Both the position numbers and the translations under genes were made by a program. From NCBI RefSeq assembly GCF_031344055.1, contig NZ_JADBEN010000001.1: a stretch of 64,000 bases of DNA. One strand, written 5' to 3'. The stretch's first letter is position 1, and the number at the start of each line of letters is the position of its first letter. Positions 1 to 7,876 of the stretch are shown here, one piece after another. This DNA comes from Methylobacillus flagellatus_A. GTDB lineage: Bacteria; Pseudomonadota; Gammaproteobacteria; Burkholderiales; Methylophilaceae. The notes beneath the pieces were generated by a model. It searched no databases. It was not told the DNA's origin and saw only the letters and a program-made list of their open reading frames with translations.

Positions 1-508
1 GCGGGAAGTCGGGCAGCTTGAGCCAGCTCGATTTCTGGTGCAGCTTGCGTTCGGCGGCCGTCATCAGCAAGGCATGCAGCGCGGCAAAGGTCAGCAGGCT
101 GTAGGCCAGCATCGCAATCACCAGGTGGGCCACGAACAAGGGCTGGTCGGCGTAGGGGATCACGTGCGATTCGGGCTGCCATGCCTGCAGCAATACGAAA
201 AAGGCCGCTGGCGGCAGCACGAACGCCTGCAGGCTATGCAGGTGGTGCTTGATATTGGTGATCCAGTAAATAAGCACGGTGAGCCAGAGGATGGTGGACA
301 GCGCATTGGTAAAGCTCAGGTTGAGTCCCTGCGAGAACAAGTGGCAATAAAGCGAGAGCGCGTGCAGCACCAGCCCGACGGCGATCAGGCCGGACTGCCA
401 ATTCTGCTTGGAAGGGGTCGATGCGTCGCTGGTCTTGGTCTGGCGCCAGTAGTTGACGGCCACCAACAGGTAAATCAATGCGGTAATAACGGGTAGAAAC
501 GCAATCAT
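1..508 (-). CDS. Cytochrome c assembly protein, CcsA/YpjD-like (3' part outside window)
   Basis: Reading leftward from the ATG at 508, an open frame of 169 codons runs off the window start. The translation begins MIAFLPVITALIYLLVAVNY and contains four to five hydrophobic segments, typical of the CcsA/CcmC/YpjD integral membrane family that handles heme for c-type cytochrome maturation in the inner membrane. The later WxxE..H heme-handling region lies outside the window and cannot be checked. The gene is divergent from ffh with about 100 nt between start codons, an arrangement common in beta- and gammaproteobacteria and supportive of the call. Whether it truly acts in cytochrome assembly is a family-based inference. 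Confidence 0.75.
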   Translation of the reverse strand, partial: MIAFLPVITALIYLLVAVNYWRQTKTSDASTPSKQNWQSGLIAVGLVLHALSLYCHLFSQGLNLSFTNALSTILWLTVLIYWITNIKHHLHSLQAFVLPPAAFFVLLQAWQPESHVIPYADQPLFVAHLVIAMLAYSLLTFAALHALLMTAAERKLHQKSSWLKLPDFP

Positions 509-607
509 ACGGGATGACTTGGGTTAGAATTCATATATTCACAACACTATAACATGCAGCTGCCTGACGCACGCGTTAATCCACGGCGGCCGCCACTGGT
601 ATCCATC

Positions 608-1960
608 ATGTTCGAAAACCTCAGCAGCAGATTACAGCAAGTCGTCAAAACCCTACGCGGGCACGCCCGCCTCACGGAAGAGAATATCACCGACGCCATG
701 CGCGAAGTGCGCATGGCATTGCTGGAGGCCGATGTGGCCTTGCCGGTGGTCAAGGATTTCGTCAGCCAGGTGAAGGAGCGCGCGGTAGGCCGCGAAGTGC
801 TGCAAAGCCTGTCTCCGGGCCAGGCCGTAATCCAGGTCGTGCACGAAGAGCTCACCCGCCTCATGGGCGAGCAGAACGTCGGCCTCAATCTTGCCACCAA
901 TCCTCCCGCCATCGTCCTTATGGCAGGCTTGCAGGGCTCCGGCAAGACCACCACCTCAGCCAAGCTGGCGCGGCTGCTGAAGGCCGAGAAAAAGAAAGTG
1001 CTGCTGGCCAGCGCCGACGTCTACCGGCCTGCCGCGATCGAGCAGTTGAAAACCCTGGCCAAGAGCCTTGAAGTGGACTGTTTCGATTCCAATGCGACGC
1101 AAAAGCCTGCGGATATCGCCGCGCAGGCCCTCGATTTCGCCAAGCGGCATTTCTATGACGTGCTGATCTTCGATACCGCGGGCCGCCTGGGCATCGACGA
1201 AGCCATGATGGCGGAAATCAAGCAGCTGCATGAGTTGCTCAACCCGATCGAGACCTTGTTCGTGGTCGATGCCATGCAGGGCCAGGATGCGGTCAACACC
1301 GCACGCGCATTCGGAGAAACCCTGCCCTTGACCGGCGTGGTGCTCACCAAGCTCGACGGCGATGCCCGAGGCGGCGCGGCATTGTCCGTGCGCCATGTCA
1401 CCGGCAAGCCGATCAAGTACATCGGCGTGAGCGAAAAGGTCGATGGCATAGAGTTGTTCCATCCTGAGCGCATGGCGTCACGCGTGCTGGGCATGGGCGA
1501 CGTGCTTTCGCTGATCGAGCAGGCACAGAAGAACGTGGACCTGGACGAAGCCAAGAAGCTGGCCGACAAGGTCAAGTCCGGCAAGAATTTCGACCTTGAA
1601 GACTTCAAGGCGCAGATGCTGCAAATGCGCAAGATGGGCGGCATGGGCTCGTTGATGGACAAGATGCCCGCGCAGATTTCCGGCATGATGGGCCAAGTCA
1701 ATAGCGAGACAGGCGACAAGGCCTTGCGCCGCATCGAGGGCATCATCAATGCCATGACTCCGTTGGAGCGCCGCAAGCCGGATATCATCAAGGCCACGCG
1801 CAAGCGCCGCATCGCCGCCGGCGCAGGGGTGCAGGTGCAGGAAGTCAACCGCCTGCTCAACCAGTTCGAGGAAGTGCAGAAAATGATGAAAATGTTCTCG
1901 AAGGGCGGCATGAGCAAGATCATGCGCGCAATGCAGGGCCGTTTTCCCGGCATGAGGTGA
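608..1960 (+). CDS. ffh: Signal recognition particle protein Ffh
   Basis: The 450-residue GTPase subunit of the signal recognition particle binds 4.5S RNA and nascent signal sequences and delivers ribosomes to FtsY at the inner membrane. An N-terminal helical bundle precedes the G domain, with the P-loop GLQGSGKTT at about residues 107-115, then DTAGR and TKLDGDARGG. The C-terminal M domain is methionine-rich (MLQMRKMGGMGSLMDKM), as expected. The length matches the E. coli protein (453). I chose the ATG at 608 because the upstream in-frame ATG at 554 would add 18 residues not found in the family. A TATAAC hexamer at 548-553 could be a -10 element. Confidence 0.97.
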   Translation: MFENLSSRLQQVVKTLRGHARLTEENITDAMREVRMALLEADVALPVVKDFVSQVKERAVGREVLQSLSPGQAVIQVVHEELTRLMGEQNVGLNLATNPPAIVLMAGLQGSGKTTTSAKLARLLKAEKKKVLLASADVYRPAAIEQLKTLAKSLEVDCFDSNATQKPADIAAQALDFAKRHFYDVLIFDTAGRLGIDEAMMAEIKQLHELLNPIETLFVVDAMQGQDAVNTARAFGETLPLTGVVLTKLDGDARGGAALSVRHVTGKPIKYIGVSEKVDGIELFHPERMASRVLGMGDVLSLIEQAQKNVDLDEAKKLADKVKSGKNFDLEDFKAQMLQMRKMGGMGSLMDKMPAQISGMMGQVNSETGDKALRRIEGIINAMTPLERRKPDIIKATRKRRIAAGAGVQVQEVNRLLNQFEEVQKMMKMFSKGGMSKIMRAMQGRFPGMR

Positions 1961-2112
1961 TGCGCGGGGAAATTCTTTCCTGCACATAGGCTTGCATCGA
2001 AATCGCTCGACGGCATGGGCTGTTGAAGCAAAGGAAATTGCAATCCAGCATTGACGCCACCGGCGCTTTTCTTCATAATTGCGCGCTTTCCGAGATGAGA
2101 GTCTCATCTCAA

Positions 2113-2188
2113 GGGCCGTTAGCTCAGTTGGTAGAGCAGCGGACTTTTAATCCGTTTGTCGCAGGTTCGAGCCCCGCACGGCCCACCA
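2113..2188 (+). tRNA. tRNA-Lys (anticodon TTT)
   Basis: The 76-nt cloverleaf has acceptor stem GGGCCGT/ACGGCCC, D stem GCTC/GAGC, anticodon loop CTTTTAA with anticodon TTT at 2146-2148, and an encoded CCA end. The T stem carries one A-C mismatch (GCAGG/CCCGC). A strong terminator follows immediately. Confidence 0.97.
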
Positions 2189-2196
2189 GGAATATC

Positions 2197-2227
2197 AAAG
2201 GGTTAGCTTTTTAGCTAACCCTTTTTT
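2197..2227 (+). terminator. Rho-independent terminator after tRNA-Lys
   Basis: A 9-bp perfect stem (GGGTTAGCT with AGCTAACCC) with a short T loop is followed by six Ts. Confidence 0.9.
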
Positions 2228-2303
2228 CGTTTCAAGGCCGTATCTTCAAATTGGTTTTTCTTCCCAGGCTTGGCCTGGTATTTTTAATTGTGAGGTTAGC
2301 GCT

Positions 2304-3749
2304 ATGCAAACAGGCCATCATGCACAAACCCATAACCGCTGGCTGGCGTTGATCGTCTTGTGTTTCGGCGTGCTCATGATCGTGCTCGATACCACGATCG
2401 TGAATGTGGCGCTGCCTTCGATCCGGGCCGACCTTGGGTTCAGCGAAACTTCGCTGGTGTGGGTGGTGAACGCCTATATGCTCACCTTCGGCGGTTTTCT
2501 GCTTCTCGGCGGCCGGCTGGGGGATTTCTTCGGCCAGCGGCGTTTGTTCCTGATCGGGATTGCATCGTTCACGTTGGCTTCGCTGATTTGCGGGATGGCC
2601 GCGACGCAGCAGCAATTGGTCTGGGCGCGCGCCGTGCAGGGGCTCGGCGGGGCGGTGGTGTCGGCGGTGGCGTTGTCGTTGATCATGAATCTGTTCACCG
2701 AGCAGGGCGAGCGCGCCAAGGCGATGGGGGTCTACGGCTTTGTCTGCGCGGGCGGCGGCAGCCTGGGGGTGTTGTTGGGCGGATTGCTTACGAGTACCTT
2801 GAGCTGGCATTGGATTTTTCTCGTCAACCTGCCGATCGGGATCGTGGTCTACGGGCTGTGTTTGCGGCTGCTGCCTGCGCATGGCGCCGTGTTGAGGCCG
2901 CAGAAGCTCGATGTCGCCGGGGCGTTGAGCATTACGGCGTCGATGATGCTGGCGGTGTATGCGATTGTGAACGGCAACGAGACGGGCTGGCTTTCCGGCG
3001 AGACCCTGGGCTTGTTTGCCCTGGCCGGGTTATTGTTTGCATGGTTTATCCGCTTGCAATTGCGCGTGGCCGCGCCATTGATGCCCTTGAGCCTGTTCCG
3101 GCAGCGCAATGTGTCGGTTGCCAACGTGGTAGCCGTGCTCTGGGCGGCTGCCTTGTTCGCCTGGTTCTTCATGTCGGCGCTGTATATGCAGTTCGTGCTG
3201 GGCTACGACGCCTTGCAGGTGGGGTTGGCGTTCCTGCCGGCCAATGTGGTGATGGCCTTGTTTTCCCTCGGCTTGTCCGCGTGGCTGGTGATGCGCATCG
3301 GGATTCGCGCTTCGTTGACGCTGGGATTGGTGCTGGCGGCGCTAGGCTTGGGATGGTTCGCCCGTGCGCCGCTGGATGGCATGTTCTGGCTGGATATATT
3401 CCCTTCCATGGTGCTGCTGGGGTTGGGCGGCGGCATCGCCTTCAACCCATTGCTGCTGGCTGCGATGAATGATGTGGCGCCCGAAGATTCCGGCCTGGCT
3501 TCCGGCGTGGTGAATACGGCCTTCATGATGGGCGGCGCGGTGGGGTTGGCTGTATTGGCAAGCCTGGCCGCCTTGGTGAGCCAAAAGTGGCTGGCGCAGG
3601 GTAATGCCTTGCCGTCGGCGTTACTGGCCGGCTACCAGCTTGCCTTCCTGCTGGGCGCGGCTGCTGCGGGAATCGGGGCAGGGTTGGCCTTGCTGCTTAT
3701 GCATGAGCCCAAATCCACGCAATCGGCGGCATCGGCTCCAGTTCATTAA
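2304..3749 (+). CDS. MFS drug exporter, DHA2 (EmrB/QacA) family
   Basis: A 481-residue inner membrane protein with about 14 hydrophobic segments. The N-terminal motif VLDTTIVNVALPSI is the diagnostic motif D1 of the DHA2 (14-TM) drug:H+ antiporters. Motif A (GGRLGDFFGQRR) lies in the loop between TM2 and TM3. It probably exports toxic organic compounds using the proton gradient, but the substrate cannot be told from sequence. It is a single gene with no EmrA-type membrane fusion partner or TetR regulator beside it, so EmrAB-type trans-envelope export is not supported here. Confidence 0.9.
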   Translation: MQTGHHAQTHNRWLALIVLCFGVLMIVLDTTIVNVALPSIRADLGFSETSLVWVVNAYMLTFGGFLLLGGRLGDFFGQRRLFLIGIASFTLASLICGMAATQQQLVWARAVQGLGGAVVSAVALSLIMNLFTEQGERAKAMGVYGFVCAGGGSLGVLLGGLLTSTLSWHWIFLVNLPIGIVVYGLCLRLLPAHGAVLRPQKLDVAGALSITASMMLAVYAIVNGNETGWLSGETLGLFALAGLLFAWFIRLQLRVAAPLMPLSLFRQRNVSVANVVAVLWAAALFAWFFMSALYMQFVLGYDALQVGLAFLPANVVMALFSLGLSAWLVMRIGIRASLTLGLVLAALGLGWFARAPLDGMFWLDIFPSMVLLGLGGGIAFNPLLLAAMNDVAPEDSGLASGVVNTAFMMGGAVGLAVLASLAALVSQKWLAQGNALPSALLAGYQLAFLLGAAAAGIGAGLALLLMHEPKSTQSAASAPVH

Positions 3750-3772
3750 AAATAGGATATCGCGTGCAAACG

Positions 3773-3794
3773 GCCCGGCCTAGCCGGGCTTTTT
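3773..3794. terminator. Terminator between convergent MFS and GNAT genes
   Basis: Stem GCCCGGC/GCCGGGC with a CTA loop and five Ts lies downstream of the transporter gene. Confidence 0.8.
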
Positions 3795-3821
3795 CATGCC
3801 TGCCGCTGGGGCAGGTTTGAA

Positions 3822-4325
3822 TCAAGCCAATGCACGCACCATGTAGCTAGCGGCGCTATCGTAACTTTGTAGTTTTGCTGCCGGGACAAGATGATTGGCT
3901 GCCTGGAATTGTTGTCGCTGCCAGAAGCGGAACGAGCGATTGACTGCGATAAGCGAGAGGTTGTCCAGGCGTTCATGTGCGGCTTGTGCATATAGTTGCG
4001 CGAGGATATCGCCAGCGGCATTCGAGCCGCGTGAGGACGGCAGCAGGGCAATATCGTGCAGGTAGTAGGTGGTGACCTGGCTGGGCAGCGCATGCAGCAT
4101 GCTGTTGAGGGCGGGAGGCATGCCGAGCTGCCACGGATGGCTGACCAAGTAGCCGCAGATATGGCTTGCCTGTTGCCGCACCCAGCAACCTTGAGGATAC
4201 AGCTGCTGGCGCTCAGTGAAAATTGCTAGGTCTTCTGGATAGCCGGGATGCACCTGCCCGGCTATCCGCATGACGGCTGGCAGGTCGCTTGCATGCATCG
4301 GCCTCCATGAGGCTGCGGGCTGCAT
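3822..4325 (-). CDS. GNAT-family N-acetyltransferase
   Basis: A 167-residue protein opening with the usual GNAT start (WRPMHASDLPAVMRI). It has a motif A-like acetyl-CoA binding segment, LLPSSRGSNAAGDIL, at about residues 93-107, followed by a C-terminal beta strand/helix (SLIAVNRSFRFWQRQQF). It should transfer an acetyl group from acetyl-CoA to an amine; the substrate is unknown. It starts 21 nt after the DAHP synthase stop on the same strand, so the two are probably co-transcribed, but that does not reveal the substrate. Confidence 0.8.
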   Translation of the reverse strand: MQPAASWRPMHASDLPAVMRIAGQVHPGYPEDLAIFTERQQLYPQGCWVRQQASHICGYLVSHPWQLGMPPALNSMLHALPSQVTTYYLHDIALLPSSRGSNAAGDILAQLYAQAAHERLDNLSLIAVNRSFRFWQRQQFQAANHLVPAAKLQSYDSAASYMVRALA

Positions 4326-4346
4326 GTCGGTTCCCGGTTCGCGGCC

Positions 4347-5429
4347 TTATTCGGTTTCTTCCTGGCGCTTGCGGCGCTGGCGCACGCTTTCGGCCAGGGT
4401 ATCGAGCAAAGTGATGGAGTCGTCCCAGCCCAAGCAGCCGTCGGTGATCGACTTGCCGTATTCTAGCTGGCAACCCGGAACCAGGTCCTGCCGGCCCTCG
4501 TTGAGGTGCGACTCGATCATCAGGCCGACGATGCGGTCGTCCCCGCCGGCAATCTGGCTGGTGACGTCGGCGACGACGTCGATCTGGCGCTTATACTGCT
4601 TGAGGCTGTTGGCGTGCGAGCAGTCGATCATGACCTTGGCGGCCAGCCCTGCATTGGCGAGTTCGCGCGCGGCATCTTCCACGCTGGCGGCATCGTAGTT
4701 CGGCGTTTTGCCGCCGCGCAGGATGACGTGGCAATCCTCGTTGCCGCTGGTCGAGATGATGGCGGAGCGGCCTTCCTTGGTCACGGACAGGAAATGGTGC
4801 GGGCTGGCCGCTGCCTTGATGGCGTCGACGGCGATGCGGATATTGCCGTCCGTGCCGTTCTTGAAGCCCACCGGGCAGGAAAGGCCCGAGGCCAGTTCGC
4901 GGTGGATCTGCGATTCGGTCGTACGAGCGCCGATCGCTCCCCAGCTGACCAGGTCTGCGGTGTATTGCGGGGTGATGACGTCGAGGAATTCGGTGCCGGC
5001 AGGCATGCCGAGGGCGTTGACGTCCAGCAGGAAGCGGCGTGCCAGTTCCAGGCCCTCGTTGATGCGGTAGCTGCCGTCGAGGAAGGGATCGTTGATCAGG
5101 CCCTTCCAGCCCACGGTGGTGCGCGGCTTTTCGAAATAGACCCGCATCACGAGCAGCAGTTCGTGCTCGAAGCGCGCGCGCAGGGCGACCAGGCGGCGGG
5201 CGTATTCCAGGCCGGCATCGTAGTCGTGGATGGAGCAGGGGCCGATGACGACGAGCAGCCTGTCGTCGGCGCTGTGCAGGATCTTATGAATGGCGCTGCG
5301 GGTAGCCACGATGTTGTCGGTGATGGCGGTACTGGCGGGCAGCTCCTCAAGCAGCTCGGACGGTAATCTCAGCTCCTTGATTTCCTTGATGCGAACATCG
5401 TCAGTCGCAATTTTCTGATATGGACTCAT
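4347..5429 (-). CDS. aroG: 3-deoxy-7-phosphoheptulonate synthase, class I (AroFGH type)
   Basis: A 360-residue class I DAHP synthase condensing phosphoenolpyruvate and erythrose 4-phosphate, the first committed step of the shikimate pathway. Conserved blocks seen are VIGPCSIHD near residue 65, MRVYFEKPRTTVGWKG, GTEFLD, the SHANSLKQY metal/active-site segment and GLMIESHLNEG. The ATG at 5429 (MSPYQK) is preferred over the upstream ATG at 5465 because it has GGTGAG at suitable spacing and the usual family N-terminus. Which aromatic amino acid inhibits this isozyme cannot be stated, so the aroG symbol is nominal. The following GNAT gene lies 21 nt downstream. Confidence 0.92.
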   Translation of the reverse strand: MSPYQKIATDDVRIKEIKELRLPSELLEELPASTAITDNIVATRSAIHKILHSADDRLLVVIGPCSIHDYDAGLEYARRLVALRARFEHELLLVMRVYFEKPRTTVGWKGLINDPFLDGSYRINEGLELARRFLLDVNALGMPAGTEFLDVITPQYTADLVSWGAIGARTTESQIHRELASGLSCPVGFKNGTDGNIRIAVDAIKAAASPHHFLSVTKEGRSAIISTSGNEDCHVILRGGKTPNYDAASVEDAARELANAGLAAKVMIDCSHANSLKQYKRQIDVVADVTSQIAGGDDRIVGLMIESHLNEGRQDLVPGCQLEYGKSITDGCLGWDDSITLLDTLAESVRQRRKRQEETE

Positions 5430-5571
5430 TCTTTTCTCACCGCCGCCCGGAGGGTAACCAGGCATGGCACGGCATTGGTATTGTAAAAAAGTTGATTATT
5501 ATAGCTTTATGCAGGCCTTCATGCCTGGGTTTGTGTCGTTCCGGGCATGATACTGCGGGAAGATGTCAGGC

Positions 5572-5991
5572 TTATGGCGCAGTTTGCGTGGTTTTGCAAA
5601 CCAGGGTGCGGAAGCCGGGCCTGGGGCCTTCTACCTTGTCGAAGTAGCCATCGGAGGGGGCTTGTACGCTGCCTTGAGGGCAGGTGAACATGGCAGGGGC
5701 CGAGTCTTCAAGCGGCACGTAGCCTGCAATGCGGCCGTTGGCATCATGGCCGGCGATCAGCTTGTAGAAAATACGACGGTTGCCTTCCTCGGCGATTTCG
5801 GAGGCGGTCCAGCACATTTCGCCGTAAAAGTAGGCGTCTATCTTGTCTTCCTTGTAGTCCGCAAACGCGACGCCGCCGACAACCTGGCTGCCTTCTTCTG
5901 GCTTGAAGTTGCCATAATCCTTGCATACGGCCAATGCGGCGGTGCCGTGCAGCGACAGGGCGGCGAGCAGGATGATAGCGGGCTTGTTCAT
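5572..5991 (-). CDS. Secreted protein of unknown function
   Basis: A 139-residue protein with a clear signal peptide (MNKPAIILLAALSLHGTAALA, cleavage before VCKDYG), so it is exported to the periplasm or beyond. The mature part has four cysteines (VCKD, MCWT, FTCP, LVCK), which could form two disulfides. I do not recognise a domain. It is a stand-alone gene downstream of, but about 100 nt from, nothing on the same strand that would suggest an operon. Confidence 0.7.
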   Translation of the reverse strand: MNKPAIILLAALSLHGTAALAVCKDYGNFKPEEGSQVVGGVAFADYKEDKIDAYFYGEMCWTASEIAEEGNRRIFYKLIAGHDANGRIAGYVPLEDSAPAMFTCPQGSVQAPSDGYFDKVEGPRPGFRTLVCKTTQTAP

Positions 5992-6179
5992 GCGGACTCT
6001 TCCTTGGATACAATGTTGTCTACGGCTATTTTCTCATAATCGATACCGGGATCGTAAGGCTGAGCCGAATGAAGCTGAACTCTTTGCCAGAGGTTTGATC
6101 TCATGGATTATTGGATAATAGAATGATAGCCATTACGGATATCAAGCTTTAATCAAGATGCATTTCATCCGCCGTCTTG

Positions 6180-6390
6180 TGGTTTGTTGATAGGCGAGTC
6201 TGTCGGGGAAGCGGTCCAGGGCAAACCTGTGAACCAGTAAGTCAGCATTAGCTAAAGCCGTATTGCAATTGATAGTCCATGGGTAGACGTGCGTGACCAA
6301 GTCTCTCGTAGCTGAGAGTTTGTAATGAACCGCCCTATGTCGAGTTACCGGTTGGGGTTCCGTAAGGGATGGGGCCAGAAAGGATCAATT
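6180..6390 (+). promoter_or_regulatory. Structured 5' leader of the DUF481 gene, distantly c-di-GMP-riboswitch-like
   Basis: The roughly 330-nt gap before the DUF481 gene contains CAGGGCAAACC at about 6218-6228, then AAAGCC and a downstream GGGTAG...TGACC block. These recall, out of register, conserved parts of the GEMM (c-di-GMP-I) riboswitch, and GGTC/GACC could close a stem. The spacing between blocks is not canonical. A second hairpin, CTCTC/GAGAG at 6302-6318, would mask the GAG-type ribosome site in front of the ATG at 6325. The resemblance is weak and could be chance. Confidence 0.3.
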
Positions 6391-7461
6391 TTGTATCGTG
6401 TTGTGTGGAAAGGTTTCACTGTTGTCAGTGCCGTGATAGTCGGTTTGGGGGTATTGCCGTTATCGGCCGGGGCAGATGAGATCCGCCTGAAAAATGGCGA
6501 CGTGATCACGGGTAAAGTGGTGCGAAAATTCAATGAGAAGGTAGTGTTCAATACCTCGTATGCGGGCGACATCCAGGTCACCTGGTCCGAGATCGAGACC
6601 ATCAAGACCGATGAGCCGCTGGCCGTCACGCTGACTGACCGTTCCAACCTGAAGACGACGCTGGAAAGCTACGATAACGGCAAGGCCACGATCAAGCTGG
6701 TGCAGCTGGATGACGAGGAGGACGGCAAGAAGCAGTACGAGGAGAAAGAAATTCCGCTGGCCGACCTGCTCTACATCAACCCGACGCCAGAATTGTCGGG
6801 CGTCGGGGTCAACTGGAGCGGTCGTATCAACCTGGGCGGTTCCGTCACTCAGGGTAATACCGACACCACCACGGTCCGTCTTGACGGCGAATCGATCGCG
6901 CGTACGCTCAACCACCGTCTGACAGTGGCTGCCGTGGTCAACCGTGCGACCAACAACGGCGAGAATACGCAGTTCAACAACCGATCCTCCATCAAGCTGG
7001 ACCGATTCGTCAGCAACAAGTGGTACGTCTATGCCAACAACACGCTGGAAAACGACCGCTTCCGCGACATCAAGCTGCGGACGACAACCGGCGTCGGTAG
7101 CGGTTACCAGGTGTACGAGCGGCCGGACCTCAACCTCTTCGTCGAAGGCGGCTTGAACTATGTGACGGTCAATTATTACGAAGCCGAGAACGAAAGCTAC
7201 CCGGGCGCGCGCTGGGCGTTGAAGTACGACCAGCGCGTCTTCGGCGGCAGCACCCAGTTCTTCCATGAGCACGAAGTCCTGCTGGGCCTGGACAGCGCAA
7301 GCAATGCATTGGCCTTCACCAAGACCGGCTTGCGCTTCCCCATCATCAACAACTTCAATGCCTCGATCCAATACAACCTGGATTGGGCGGGACAGCCGGC
7401 AGACGGGCGCAAGAGCACGGATAGCGCGCTGATCTTCAACCTCGGATATGTCTGGCAGTAA
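6391..7461 (+). CDS. DUF481-family (YdiY-like) outer membrane beta-barrel protein
   Basis: The C-terminal two thirds (GVNWSGRINLGGSVTQGNTDTT onward) is a DUF481 barrel ending in ...LGYVW-Q, as in salt-induced outer membrane proteins of the YdiY type. The N-terminal part after the signal sequence (RLKNGDVITGKVV) looks like a small beta domain. I place the start at the TTG at 6391. It has AAAGGA 6-7 nt upstream and yields a 29-residue signal peptide ending SAGA before DEIR. The in-frame ATG at 6325 would add 22 residues and a signal peptide n-region too long to be usual, though many annotators would choose it. Function is unknown beyond location. Confidence 0.82.
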   Translation: MYRVVWKGFTVVSAVIVGLGVLPLSAGADEIRLKNGDVITGKVVRKFNEKVVFNTSYAGDIQVTWSEIETIKTDEPLAVTLTDRSNLKTTLESYDNGKATIKLVQLDDEEDGKKQYEEKEIPLADLLYINPTPELSGVGVNWSGRINLGGSVTQGNTDTTTVRLDGESIARTLNHRLTVAAVVNRATNNGENTQFNNRSSIKLDRFVSNKWYVYANNTLENDRFRDIKLRTTTGVGSGYQVYERPDLNLFVEGGLNYVTVNYYEAENESYPGARWALKYDQRVFGGSTQFFHEHEVLLGLDSASNALAFTKTGLRFPIINNFNASIQYNLDWAGQPADGRKSTDSALIFNLGYVWQ

Positions 7462-7467
7462 CTGACA

Positions 7468-7665
7468 TCACGAGCGCAGCCGCCTTGCGCGCCAGTTGGC
7501 AACCTGTTGCCGGCGCATGATATGGCGCAGCAGGGCGGCGATCGCAATGAAGCTCGCCAGGTGGGAGAGCCCTGCGTAAACGCTGACCAGCAGGATACGT
7601 GAAAACGCATCCGTCATTGCCAGGGGCGATAGTACAATCAGGGCGACAAGCAGGATCAGGAGCAT
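7468..7665 (-). CDS. Small two-TM membrane protein
   Basis: A 65-residue protein with hydrophobic segments at about residues 1-17 and 23-48 and a basic tail (RHIMRRQQVANWRARRLRS) that should face the cytoplasm. GGAGGA lies 7 nt before its ATG, one of the best ribosome sites in the window, which is the main argument that it is real. It is convergent with the DUF481 gene, with stop codons 6 nt apart. No family recognised. Confidence 0.6.
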   Translation of the reverse strand: MLLILLVALIVLSPLAMTDAFSRILLVSVYAGLSHLASFIAIAALLRHIMRRQQVANWRARRLRS

Positions 7666-7876
7666 CGCCGTATCCTCCGTGCTGAATCATGTACGGTATT
7701 GCAAGCACGAATCACACCATCCACCACCGGCCCAGGCGGCCTAAAAAATTCAATCTTTCCTAGATCCAGCCGTTAATTGATCAAGGGCGGCTTCCCATTC
7801 TCTTTTGCCGGTCGATGGGCCGGCAACCCAAGCTACAATTAGCGCATCATTTTCAAAATCGAAGAACCTAAAAAAC

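Noticed and set aside
1153..2076. Long frame antisense to ffh
   Set aside because: It is a shadow of ffh codon bias, with no plausible protein features.
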